From CBDBBY01 sp965205055 (GTDB lineage: Bacteria; Pseudomonadota; Alphaproteobacteria; Rhodobacterales; Rhodobacteraceae), in the NCBI GenBank assembly GCA_965205055.1, contig OZ242030.1, positions 3,038,001 to 3,102,000 of the forward strand: a DNA stretch of 64,000 nt. The letters are read 5' to 3'. The notes under the pieces are model-generated. The model was given only the letters and a program-made list of their open reading frames with translations. It did no database searches and had not been told where the DNA came from. This document shows, piece after piece, positions 1-8,545 of the stretch. Each line of letters starts with the position of its first letter. The first letter of the stretch is position 1. The translations under genes and the position numbers were made by a program.

Positions 1-189
1 GCACTTCAGGTTGTTGCCCGCGCTCGCGAAATAAAGCAACCGTCTTCCGGAACGGATCCAGCACAGGAATCCCTCGGCAAAGTGCTGAGCAAGAAGAACG
101 ATCTGCATCTTGGCACACTGACAAGTTGCCTTTCTGCGCTTAATTTTAAATTAAGCGTAGATATTAAGACAAATCCAATAGTCGAATAA
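1..189 (+). CDS. Partial antidote-type DNA-binding protein (C-terminal end)
   Basis: Reading frame 1 is open from the window edge to a TAA at 187-189, giving about 62 residues. The pattern ALQVVARAREI, then ESLGKVLSKKNDLHLGTL, then LSALNFKLSVD resembles the C-terminal half of the 'putative addiction module antidote' (HigA-like) family, where a helix-turn-helix reading ESLYKALS is followed by a TVLKVxxALGLxL segment. In that family the protein neutralises a RelE-like toxin and represses its own operon. The toxin gene would lie outside the window. The N-terminus is missing, so the assignment rests on pattern resemblance only. Confidence 0.5.
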   Translation, partial: ALQVVARAREIKQPSSGTDPAQESLGKVLSKKNDLHLGTLTSCLSALNFKLSVDIKTNPIVE

Positions 190-1426
190 CATTCTTATTT
201 ACTTTTGAATTTTGATTCTAGATTTATTCGGTTGAGTCTGAGGTTGTCGTATGTGAAACCTCTTCACCGCTGGATTATTCTTGGAAAAATCAGGTTTTCG
301 AATCAATCACGTGAGTAGGTTTATTTATTTTTGGTGCGACAGCATGCTTTCTGGCTGACCTGCAGGGAGATACATGAAACGGGTCATATTGCTCCTGCTC
401 GATCCGAGGTTCATTGCTCTTGCTCGATTCAGTCTCAATTAATTTTTGCCTCTTCACTAGCTAAGCTCGCAGCGACTATCCTGTGCATCCTATTTTTATG
501 GATCGAGTACATGGCTGGTCAATCTCAATATAGTCGGGGCTTTCGCCGCGGTCGGGTTTCGGCTGCGGGCGACCATGCGGCGATTGCGGAAATTCCAGTC
601 AAGGTGGCGCTTGCCGCTGACACAGCGATTATGAACTTGTCCACTAAGTATCTCATCCCGACCGCCTAATAAAAGGCGACCGCGACTCCAGAAACCGAAC
701 GCATCGAGATCATTCCAGCCGCACGGGCCGGGTCGGCAATTGCGAGTTCAGAAAGGGGGATTCTGTCAATGCCGTTGGATGATCGCCAACCAGAGGCGCA
801 TCTCGTTTCGCGTTCTTGGGCAGTCGGCATCCCGACCGCAAATGAAATCGTTTCGTCACGCCCGGTAAATTTAATCGAAAGCGGCCGTCGCCAGCGGTCG
901 GGGCATTCAATGCAGCACGTCATACGCAAGCTCTATTCTGATGGTCGCACGTCAGCATGCGACTGTTTCATCCGGATTAATCCGATGCCGCGAGCCGGTC
1001 CAAAGCGCCCGTAATCCGGTTTCGATAATTTTGTAGAAACCTTGACGAGATTCGTGGCCGCCGACACAGCCGATTAAGATCAGGCATGTGAAGCGCAGTT
1101 CGTCGTAACGCATCCGCTCAGGTACTGCATGCGCGGCAGACCTCGCCCCCAGGCGTCGGCCTTATTTGTGCTTGAACGCGATCAAAGGAGCCAACCTGCT
1201 CGTTGGGTCGGATTGCTGTATGCAACGAACCGGCGAAGGACGAGCTCGTAGATCTTCAACTGGTTTGCGATCCGGCATTGCATCCATTTGCGGTCGATAA
1301 AGAATGCTTGGATTGGCGATGTTTCATGTGAAACTGTCGGTTGCGGCAGTTGAACTCAGACCCGCACCCAATATGTCTCATGGCTGAATTTGGCCAAATG
1401 CAAGGAGAAAACAGATCTCTTTGAGA
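190..1426. other. No confident gene; decayed intergenic DNA
   Basis: Short ORFs exist on both strands (for example 331-669 and 769-1014 on plus), but none has a recognisable domain, a good ribosome-binding site or convincing composition. The first 150 bases are AT-rich and the rest is GC-rich without a sustained frame. I see no RNA gene or terminator here. Confidence 0.5.
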
Positions 1427-1585
1427 TTAGGATTTGCGTTCGGTAATCGCTGACCGCAAGCCGTCGACCAGCCCTTCAATCCGCGACACTCGCTCAGACA
1501 GTGCAAGCATGTCCCGGTGCAAATTCCACAGGAATGCCAAGATAGCTACGATACCTGCGAGAGTAAGATAATCAAGATTCAACAT
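1427..1585 (-). CDS. Small membrane protein with short coiled coil (52 aa)
   Basis: The minus strand encodes a 52-residue peptide beginning MLNLDYLTLAGIVAILAFLW and ending in TERKS. Residues 5-21 form one hydrophobic segment. After it comes an amphipathic stretch (LHRDMLALSERVSRIEGLVDG) with heptad-like spacing. This is the usual look of a small single-pass inner-membrane protein whose helix forms a cytoplasmic coiled coil. No function can be named. There is no strong Shine-Dalgarno, but the clean topology supports a real gene. It lies downstream of a truncated gene on the same strand. Confidence 0.5.
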   Translation of the reverse strand: MLNLDYLTLAGIVAILAFLWNLHRDMLALSERVSRIEGLVDGLRSAITERKS

Positions 1586-1743
1586 GTTCCAAACGTGGAT
1601 TTGGTCGCCGCGATTGTCAACCCGTTCATCATGTCTTTCTTCATGAAACTCGCAGTCCGATTCCTGTGGTTATTGACAACCAAGAGCACAGCGGAGCTGA
1701 CCAGTTTTGTGACGACTGTTCCAATGGAGGTTTCCTATTCGGC

Positions 1744-1908
1744 TCAACTGACCTTGTCCAAGATCAGTGCCTGCACGTCCTGCCGAGTGCGCAGGGCGTC
1801 CGCCATAACCGTGCATCCGAACAGGTTCGAGATGTCGTATAGACTTGGCATCGCGGCGATTTCGTTCGACTTGCTTTCGACCTTATCCAGTACCTCGCAG
1901 AGCACTTG
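1744..1908 (-). pseudogene. Truncated C-terminal fragment of an unknown protein
   Basis: The frame ending with TGA at 1744-1746 reads VLCEVLDKVESKSNEIAAMP followed by SLYDISNLFGCTVMADALRT and RQDVQALILDKVS. It looks protein-like, with a charged helix and then mixed alpha/beta. No start codon with an RBS precedes it: the upstream side runs at about 1908 into a dispersed repeat that also occurs in an IS256-type element near 22.96 kb. I read it as the 3' end of a gene cut by that repeat. The family is not recognised. Confidence 0.4.
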
Positions 1909-2085
1909 ATGGACCGCTGACGTCGGTCGTCAGTCAAGCCGGGGTTCCGAGGCACCCGCCAACCCTCGCTGAGGGCTGGAGCGCCTAGCGCGACAAGCCG
2001 AGGCGAGGGTTGAAGCCCCATCCGAATTCGGCGATGAACGGCGAACTCCGCCACTTCCGGCGGAGGGGCGGCCGCCATGGAAGCC
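1909..2085. repeat. Dispersed repeat block (copy 1)
   Basis: The stretch from the GGACCGCTGACGTCGGTCGT side through GGAGCGCCTAGCGCGACAAG to GGAGGGGCGGCCG is related to blocks at 37025-37200 (same orientation), 51655-51760 (partial) and, inverted, 22963-23050 inside the left end of an IS256 copy. It contains short palindromic GC-rich steps and no plausible coding frame. Confidence 0.6.
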
Positions 2086-2218
2086 TGCGGTGACTGGGCC
2101 ACGAAAGCCTAGGTTTCAATAGAAGAATTATGGGGTATAGTTGATTGGATGACAGGGATTCACGTTCAGTGCCAAATAGGTCGAAAAATCATCAAGCTGT
2201 TGCACAGAACCGATAGCA

Positions 2219-3256
2219 ATGAGCTTAGGGGTGTTTGATTTCTTCTCTGGGTGCGGCGGAGCCAGCAAAGGTTTCCAGAACTCAGGCATGGAACCGGTCT
2301 TTGCGCTCGATTTCGACAAGGATGCCGCAGCAACGTTTCGGAACAATTTTCCTAATGCTGTCGTTAGAGTCTCCGACATCGCCCGTTTCGAATCTGACGA
2401 ACTTGAAGATCTAGTCAGAAAACACGACGTAACGCTATTTTGTGGTTGCGCGCCTTGCCAACCTTACACAAGGCAAAACACTCGAAAGCCAGAGAAAGAA
2501 GCTGACATCCGAAGATCGTTGCTGTCGCACTTTGGCTCGCTCGTTGAAGAGCGCCGTCCAGACTACATTTTCGTCGAAAACGTACCGGGCGTGCAGAATG
2601 TTTTGGGGAACAGCATGCTTGCCCGCTTCAAGAAGCGGCTTGAAGTGATTGGCTATCAACTGAATGTTGGAATCGTCGAGTCCCGGAACTTCGGAGTGCC
2701 GCAACGGCGGCGGAGGCTAGTGCTTCTTGGGTCACGACACGGCGTGATTGACTTTCCAGAGGAAACGCATTGTTCTAGCTACAGTACTGTTTGGAAGTGG
2801 ATATCCCATTTCCCGCCGATCAAGGCTGGCGAAACGCATCCGGAAGTACGAAACCATCGTGCAGCAAATTTGTCTGAACTGAACCTGCGGAGGATCAATG
2901 CAACGCCTCCTGAAGGGTCGCGGGCGGACTGGCCGATGGAGCTCCGGCTAGATTGCCATAGCATGAAGGGTTATACTGGCCACACCGACGTATACGGTCG
3001 GATGAAGTGGGACAAACCGGCAACAGGTCTGACAACGCGCTGCATCAGCCTCTCCAACGGTCGTTATGGCCATCCAGAACAAGATAGAGCAATCAGCGTG
3101 CGGGAAGCAGCTGCGCTCCAGACATTTCCAGACAACTTTGAATTTTCTGGAGGGTTGAACTCACAGGCAAAGCAGATCGGTAATGCGGTTCCTGTATTGT
3201 TGGCGCAGGCTTTCGGCGCGCAAATTTCATCTCATGCCAAGCAGCATGCAGGGTAA
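2219..3256 (+). CDS. DNA (cytosine-5-)-methyltransferase
   Basis: A 345-aa C5 cytosine methyltransferase that transfers methyl groups from S-adenosylmethionine to cytosine in a specific DNA site. The family motifs appear in order: motif I DFFSGCGGASKGF (residues 7-19), catalytic motif IV GCAPCQPY with Cys80, motif VI VENV (119-122), motif VIII QRRRRLVLLG, motif IX SVREAAALQTFP and motif X QIGNAVPVLLA near the end. Between VIII and IX lies a short target-recognition region, so specificity cannot be read off. It is the first gene of an operon; the next ATG starts 3 nt after its stop. No restriction nuclease follows. Instead come a double-GHKL ATPase and a receiver-like protein, so it probably marks self DNA for a non-classical system. 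Confidence 0.93.
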   Translation: MSLGVFDFFSGCGGASKGFQNSGMEPVFALDFDKDAAATFRNNFPNAVVRVSDIARFESDELEDLVRKHDVTLFCGCAPCQPYTRQNTRKPEKEADIRRSLLSHFGSLVEERRPDYIFVENVPGVQNVLGNSMLARFKKRLEVIGYQLNVGIVESRNFGVPQRRRRLVLLGSRHGVIDFPEETHCSSYSTVWKWISHFPPIKAGETHPEVRNHRAANLSELNLRRINATPPEGSRADWPMELRLDCHSMKGYTGHTDVYGRMKWDKPATGLTTRCISLSNGRYGHPEQDRAISVREAAALQTFPDNFEFSGGLNSQAKQIGNAVPVLLAQAFGAQISSHAKQHAG

Positions 3257-3259
3257 GGC

Positions 3260-6229
3260 ATGGCGAATTTCAAAACGAGAGCACGAACTGTTGACATGCT
3301 GGGGCGCCAGCAGATTGCGAATGCGTCAACAGCGATAAGCGAGTTGTTCAAGAACGCTCATGACGCTTACGCTGACCGCGCCGAGGTAGATTATTTCCGC
3401 TCGGACGGTCTTCTTCTCATTCGGGATGACGGTGTCGGCATGACACCGGAGGAATTTGAAAATCGCTGGCTAGTACTCGGTACGGAAAGCAAACATGCTC
3501 CGCTCGGCCACAAAGCTGATACCTATCGCCCTTCCGGCAAACCTGAGCGGGCGATCATGGGCGAAAAGGGAATCGGTCGCCTCGCGATTGCGCTTTTGGG
3601 ACGACAGGTTCTTATATTAACTCGCGCTGCGCGGAATGGAGTAGCGTACGATATGGTCATGTGCTTCATCCATTGGGGCTTGTTCGAAATTCCAGAAGTC
3701 AACCTTGAGGATATTGATATACCAGTAAAATTAATTTCAGGAGCATGTATTCCCACCTCCAAAGACGTTCAGGAACTCATTGAAAATACAAAAAAACAAG
3801 TTTGCGAGTTGTTTACAGAAGATCAAAGCTCGATATACAAGCAGATACTCAAAGATATATCCATGTTTAAGTTGAATCCTCGAAACTTGGACGAGTTCTT
3901 GGGCGGGCTAAGTCTCAATGACGGCAAATCTGGAACTCATTTCTATGTCGCGCCAGCCAACGATGGCATTGCCCATGACATCGAACGCGAGCGCCAAGAG
4001 GACAATAGAGATTTCACAAAATTTCTACTTGGATTTTCCAACACTGTGTTCCGAGAAACACCGCCGCCCCCGATAAAAACAGCCTTTCGATACTGGCCTA
4101 CTGACGCTGCATGCGATGACCTGATAGGGGAAGGTGAGTTTTTTACACGGAAAGAACTAGAATCAGCTGATCACAAAATTAGCGGAAAGATTGACAACTA
4201 TGGCCAGTTTCGTGGCGATATAAGAATATACGGCGAGCTCATCTCTGAGCATGTTATTTCTTGGTCAGGGGGTAAAGGGCACCCGACAAGTTGTGGTCCA
4301 TTTGAAATTGAATTCGGATATGTGGCGGGTACGCAAAGGGAGAGCAGTCTGCCGCCAGATGAATGGGCGAGAATTATAAATAAGTTGAATACAGTTGGCG
4401 GTGTTTACGTTTATCGAGATAGGATAAGAATTCTTCCATATGGAAACTCGGATGTTGATTGGCTTAATATCGAAGAACGTAGAACAAAATCTGCAGCTTA
4501 TTATTTCTTTTCCCACAGGCGCGTATTTGGTGCTGTAAATTTGACACGCGCAAGCAACGGTTTATTGAAGGAAAAGGCCGGACGTGAGGGTTTTCAGCAA
4601 GATAAAGCTTATCGTCAATTGAAGAGCATTCTTGAAAATTTGTTTCTGCAGCTCGCTGCGGACTTCTTTAGGGATACTGGAGCGCATTCCGAATACTATA
4701 GTGAACAACGCTCCGAGTTGGAAAGATTGGAACTTGCACGTCGACATCAAGAAAAATTGGCATCTACAAAACGAAAGAACTTTATAAAGTCGCTTGATAA
4801 TTTTTTTGAACGGGTAGATGAAGGACGTCCCGAAATTGAACTAGCCGACCTCCGTGATTCTATTTCAAATCAAATGGACACTGTGGAGAAGATTAAGGAT
4901 CCCGACGAGGCTTCATTTGCTTTGCTAGCTACGGAAGGGGAAGCAAATCTCAAAATTAGGGAGATCCGAGAGAGTTACCGAGTAGCTAAACCCCGCGGAA
5001 TTGGCTTGTCGAAGCCCCTTCAGCGTGATTGGGACGCCTATGCCGCCGAGGTAGAACGCTTGGAGAAGGTTGTTTTTGATCCTTTCAGCGTAGAAGTAGC
5101 TCGGAGCGTCAATACTGTAGCGTGCGCGGCGAGGATTCATGTCGACCAGAGAAAGCGCATTGGCGAAATTATCCGTCAGCAAGCGGAAAGCTGGAGGAAG
5201 GCGGTGGCAACGGAAGCAGTACAATTGCGCAAGTTGGGGAACGAGGCGCGGGCATCTGCTCTGAAGATTGCCCAAGATGCCATTCGGGAACTGCAGGAAA
5301 CAATATCTGCTGTCGAAGTTGATTTTTCTCGGAAAGACCTCGCAGACCGCTCCCAAGATGAGATCGAACGATTGCGGCAAGCTTTCGAAAACCGAATTGA
5401 GGTCGTTGGTAGGAAAAACCGGGACACCTTGGCCAAGGCACGAGAGATGCTGGCCGCAGTATCAAGTGACATTGATCACGGATTGGAATTATCTGGATCA
5501 GATATAGTCGAAGCGATGGACCAAGAATTGCTAGAACTCAGGGAACAAGCTGATTCCGATGCCGAAATGGTGCAACTGGGACTTGCTATAGCAGTGATCA
5601 ACCACGAATTTGAATCCGCCATCACGGGCGTACGCCGATCCCTACGTGAACTTCGCCCTTGGGCCAAATCGAACGAAGGCCTTTTGACCCTGTACCGAGA
5701 TATCAGAAACAATTTCGACCATTTGGACGGACATCTCAATCTGTTTACACCCTTACAACGACGATTATACCGGAAACCTATTCCTATAAAGGGATCCGAT
5801 ATTACGCACTACCTATACACGCTGTTTGACGCCCGTCTTAAAAGACATCATATAGATCTTAAAGTAAAAGATACTTTTCTACGATCAGAGATAACAAGCT
5901 TTCCCTCGATTATTTATCCTGTCTTTGTCAATATTATTGATAACGCTTTCTTTTGGTTGAAGGACGTTGATGACGGCAAAGAAATTATGCTTGACGCCAA
6001 TCCGAACGGGTACCAAGTTTCAAACAACGGCCCATCAATCAGCCAAAGGGACGCTAGAGCGATCTTTGATCGAGGATTCACTAGAAAGCCGGGTGGGCGG
6101 GGGTTAGGTCTCTTCATTTCGAGGCATGCTTTGCAAAAAGAAGGGATGGACATTGACCTTATGCCCAATTCGCAAAGCCGAGGTGTAACTTTTATTATCA
6201 AATGGAAAAGGGTTCACAGTAATGCCTGA
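3260..6229 (+). CDS. Large protein with two GHKL ATPase domains (MORC/Hsp90-like N-term, histidine-kinase-like C-term)
   Basis: The 989 residues carry two Bergerat-fold ATPases. The N-terminal one has N-box ELFKNAHDA (E28, N32, D35), G1 box RDDGVGM (55-61) and G2 box GEKGIGRLA (101-109), like MutL/Hsp90/MORC proteins that clamp on substrates when ATP binds. The middle (about 490-760) is rich in charged helices, probably coiled coil. Near residue 782 the phrase INHEFE resembles the H-box of histidine kinases, with His782 as candidate phospho-acceptor. It is followed by a second ATPase domain: NIIDNAFFWL (about 890-900), VSNNGPS and GGRGLGLFISRHAL (about 945-958). It is translationally coupled to the methyltransferase (3-nt gap) and overlaps the receiver-like gene by 8 nt. 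MORC-like ATPases next to DNA methyltransferases have been described bioinformatically as restriction-modification partners. Kinase activity is inferred only. Confidence 0.85.
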   Translation: MANFKTRARTVDMLGRQQIANASTAISELFKNAHDAYADRAEVDYFRSDGLLLIRDDGVGMTPEEFENRWLVLGTESKHAPLGHKADTYRPSGKPERAIMGEKGIGRLAIALLGRQVLILTRAARNGVAYDMVMCFIHWGLFEIPEVNLEDIDIPVKLISGACIPTSKDVQELIENTKKQVCELFTEDQSSIYKQILKDISMFKLNPRNLDEFLGGLSLNDGKSGTHFYVAPANDGIAHDIERERQEDNRDFTKFLLGFSNTVFRETPPPPIKTAFRYWPTDAACDDLIGEGEFFTRKELESADHKISGKIDNYGQFRGDIRIYGELISEHVISWSGGKGHPTSCGPFEIEFGYVAGTQRESSLPPDEWARIINKLNTVGGVYVYRDRIRILPYGNSDVDWLNIEERRTKSAAYYFFSHRRVFGAVNLTRASNGLLKEKAGREGFQQDKAYRQLKSILENLFLQLAADFFRDTGAHSEYYSEQRSELERLELARRHQEKLASTKRKNFIKSLDNFFERVDEGRPEIELADLRDSISNQMDTVEKIKDPDEASFALLATEGEANLKIREIRESYRVAKPRGIGLSKPLQRDWDAYAAEVERLEKVVFDPFSVEVARSVNTVACAARIHVDQRKRIGEIIRQQAESWRKAVATEAVQLRKLGNEARASALKIAQDAIRELQETISAVEVDFSRKDLADRSQDEIERLRQAFENRIEVVGRKNRDTLAKAREMLAAVSSDIDHGLELSGSDIVEAMDQELLELREQADSDAEMVQLGLAIAVINHEFESAITGVRRSLRELRPWAKSNEGLLTLYRDIRNNFDHLDGHLNLFTPLQRRLYRKPIPIKGSDITHYLYTLFDARLKRHHIDLKVKDTFLRSEITSFPSIIYPVFVNIIDNAFFWLKDVDDGKEIMLDANPNGYQVSNNGPSISQRDARAIFDRGFTRKPGGRGLGLFISRHALQKEGMDIDLMPNSQSRGVTFIIKWKRVHSNA

Positions 6230-7880
6230 AACCTTACAAGATTACTCCAAAAAGGCCGCAGAGTCCTTCGTTCAAACTGCTGTGTTTATAGATGATCAGA
6301 TTTACTGGAAACGCAACACCACCGTTGACACGTTGGATCCTCCGCAAGCGCGGGAACCAACTACAAATACAGAAAATGCCGGAAATGGCGAAAACAACAA
6401 CCGTACAAGCGCTACGCAACCTGACCCTGCGGAGGAAACCGTTTGTGATAGCTACGAAATCATAAACAGTTTTGCAACAAAGAAGATTGTTTGCTCAATG
6501 TACGAGCCTAAGGATATAATCGGTGGTCCGCATATAGATGATTCCATTATACAGCTTTGTACTGCAGCTGATATCGTAATTGTCGACTGGAGCTTATGTG
6601 GCAATATAGGAAATAAAGCAATAGAGTTGATAAAAAATTTGATTAATCGAGCAATTGGAGAAGATCCGGAAAAAATTCGACTTGTTTTGGTTTACACTCA
6701 AGAAATTAACCTATTAGATGTTGCCAATAAAATTTTTGATGCAATACGAGACGGCATCAACGACAAATTTAGGCCTACTATGGACACAAACAGTCTTGCG
6801 TTTTATAGCGAAAATTACCGTGTCGCGGTGCTAGGAAAGCTCGGTAGACAACGTCCAGATGATGTTCTAAGCAACGTTGTTGGTGAGGCTGAGCTTGCGG
6901 ATATTGCTGTCAAAGAGTTTGCAAAACTTGCAGCAGGTATCTTGCAAGGTGCTACTTTACACGGCCTCGCTGAAATTCGAAACAACAGTCGGAAAATTTT
7001 GTCTAGATTTAGTCATGATCTGGATCCCGCATTTCTAACTCATCGTGCAATGGCCTTAGATACAGAGGACGCTTTTAGCCACATCGTTCCATTGCTGGTT
7101 TCAGAAATTGAGTCTGTTCTCGAAGGTGCACTTCCAAATCCTCTGATATCGGATGATGTGCTAAGAGATTGGTGTATGAAAGTTTGGAAGCCAGGAGATC
7201 ACCTCAGCCAAGATTACGGAGCTGAACAGGATTATAGAAAAATTGCGAAGGATATATGCACAAGGGGATTTAAGGCAAGCAGGAAATGTAATAGAACTGG
7301 CCCAAATCCAAATAATAAAGACTACGTCGCTAAGGCGGGAGGGTTTCTGTTTTCAACCGCGAATTCTAATGTCAATCTTCAATTTGGACACTTTATGGCT
7401 AGTCGCGCATTTTATAGCGATAATCCGAAATCGTTAACGCTTGGGAGTGTCCTGAAATACATAGAACAAGGTGGCGCACAAAGTCGATATATTCTCTGCA
7501 TTCAACCGGTATGTGACTGCGTTCGTTTAGAGGCACCAACTGCATTCATTTTTGCCAAGCTGAGAACAACTCATAGAGTTACTGAAGATTCTATACTCAT
7601 TTTAGCCAAGTCCGATTCATCTGTCATTAAGCTGACTTACGATCCCAAGTCTCACCAATGCTTTGTGGCGACTTTTGTGCCCAACGAAATATCGATGACG
7701 GTAGTGTCCGAGTTACGAGACGGAAATATTAACTTTACGGATAAAGATGGACGAGTATTCAATTGGATAGGCCAACTTCGACCGTCTCATGCCCAACGGG
7801 CAGTGGAGAAGTTTGCTAGCAACCTCTCACGTGTTGGGCTTACAGAATCCGAGTGGCTTCGTTTGCTAGCAAGAAGGTAG
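6222..7880 (+). CDS. Receiver-domain-like partner of the double-GHKL protein
   Basis: 552 aa, starting inside the end of the upstream gene (8-nt overlap), so translation is likely coupled. The N-terminal 240 residues look like a divergent response-regulator receiver: an acidic pair FIDD near residue 24 after the first strand, a candidate phospho-acceptor Asp122 in VIVDW at the end of a hydrophobic strand, a strand LVLVYT, and a later strand ending in a lysine (VAVLGKLG). A Ser/Pro/Asn-rich loop of about 45 residues splits the fold early. The C-terminal 300 residues match no domain I know and could be the effector; no nuclease, TIR or HTH motif is visible. The gene is AT-rich like its neighbour. 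Such two-component-like partners of GHKL proteins occur in defence islands; the function here is inference. Confidence 0.7.
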   Translation: MPETLQDYSKKAAESFVQTAVFIDDQIYWKRNTTVDTLDPPQAREPTTNTENAGNGENNNRTSATQPDPAEETVCDSYEIINSFATKKIVCSMYEPKDIIGGPHIDDSIIQLCTAADIVIVDWSLCGNIGNKAIELIKNLINRAIGEDPEKIRLVLVYTQEINLLDVANKIFDAIRDGINDKFRPTMDTNSLAFYSENYRVAVLGKLGRQRPDDVLSNVVGEAELADIAVKEFAKLAAGILQGATLHGLAEIRNNSRKILSRFSHDLDPAFLTHRAMALDTEDAFSHIVPLLVSEIESVLEGALPNPLISDDVLRDWCMKVWKPGDHLSQDYGAEQDYRKIAKDICTRGFKASRKCNRTGPNPNNKDYVAKAGGFLFSTANSNVNLQFGHFMASRAFYSDNPKSLTLGSVLKYIEQGGAQSRYILCIQPVCDCVRLEAPTAFIFAKLRTTHRVTEDSILILAKSDSSVIKLTYDPKSHQCFVATFVPNEISMTVVSELRDGNINFTDKDGRVFNWIGQLRPSHAQRAVEKFASNLSRVGLTESEWLRLLARR

Positions 7881-7885
7881 GATAG

Positions 7886-8017
7886 ATGAAGAAGTTAATT
7901 CTGATACATACGTTTGCACAATACCTTGGCGGCCGAATACACCCGTTTTGCAACGATCAAGTTGATTGGCTTCGGCGGGCAGTACTGCAGCAATTTGGTG
8001 ACCGTTTAGCAAAATGA
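7886..8017 (+). CDS. 43-aa ORF at the end of the methyltransferase/GHKL operon
   Basis: Five bases after the receiver-like gene, an ATG preceded by AAGGTAGGA opens a 43-residue frame starting MKKLILIHTFAQYLGGRIHP and ending FGDRLAK. Spacing and RBS argue that it is translated. It may be a complete small protein or the surviving N-terminus of a third operon gene whose remainder was lost, since an internally deleted IS5-type element begins 20 bp downstream and unrelated chromosomal genes follow. No domain can be assigned. Confidence 0.45.
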   Translation: MKKLILIHTFAQYLGGRIHPFCNDQVDWLRRAVLQQFGDRLAK

Positions 8018-8037
8018 TTTGCGGAGGATGCTCTCTA

Positions 8038-8471
8038 GGGCCTGAGACGAACGGACCGCAAAGCATCGGCAAATCGCGCGGCGGCTGGTACGCGAAGATC
8101 CGCATGGTCTCCGCAAGCGGCCGGCAGGCCCACGAAGTGCCCGAAGGCCGTGCCTTGCCGGAGAGCTGGGCCGATCCGGGCGCGGGCGCGCCTCTGGCGA
8201 TGGACCGCGCCTGCGAGGGCGACAAGACCCGCCGACTTGTCCGCGACCTTGGGATGACGCCGGTCGTGCAGCCGAAGGCGAACCGGAAAGCCGAATGGAA
8301 CTACGACCGGGAAACCTGCGAGCTGCGGAACGAGATCGAACAGCTGTTCCGGAGATTCAAGGGCTGCCGGCGCATCTTCACGCGGTTCAACAAGCTCGAC
8401 GCGACCTATCGGGGCTTCCTGAATCTCGCCGCCGTCGTCGAAATGATGCATGATTTAAAATAGACAGGCCC
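8038..8471 (+). mobile_element. IS5-family (IS427-like) element with internal deletion
   Basis: The element starts at GGGCCTG, preceded by TA, and ends TAGACAGGCCC, followed by TA. This matches the terminal repeats of the complete copy at 21241-22114. Only 7 bases of the left end remain before the sequence jumps into the middle of the transposase gene (ETNGPQSIGKSRGGW onward) and reads on to the C-terminus (ORF to about 8463). The N-terminal half, with the first catalytic Asp, is gone, so this is a non-autonomous deletion derivative that kept both ends and the TA flanks. Confidence 0.8.
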
Positions 8472-8545
8472 TAAGTGCGTCAACTTGTCCAGATCGCGAC
8501 CGATCATTGAAATGGGCAAGCCTCGGGTTGACCTGATCATTCCAA

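Noticed and set aside
331..1014. ORFs of 112 and 81 aa near the window start
   Set aside because: No domain, RBS or consistent composition; listed only as part of a gene-less stretch.
1909..2085. Possible tRNA-like GGTTCCGAGG segment
   Set aside because: No cloverleaf can be drawn and the sequence belongs to a repeat family.
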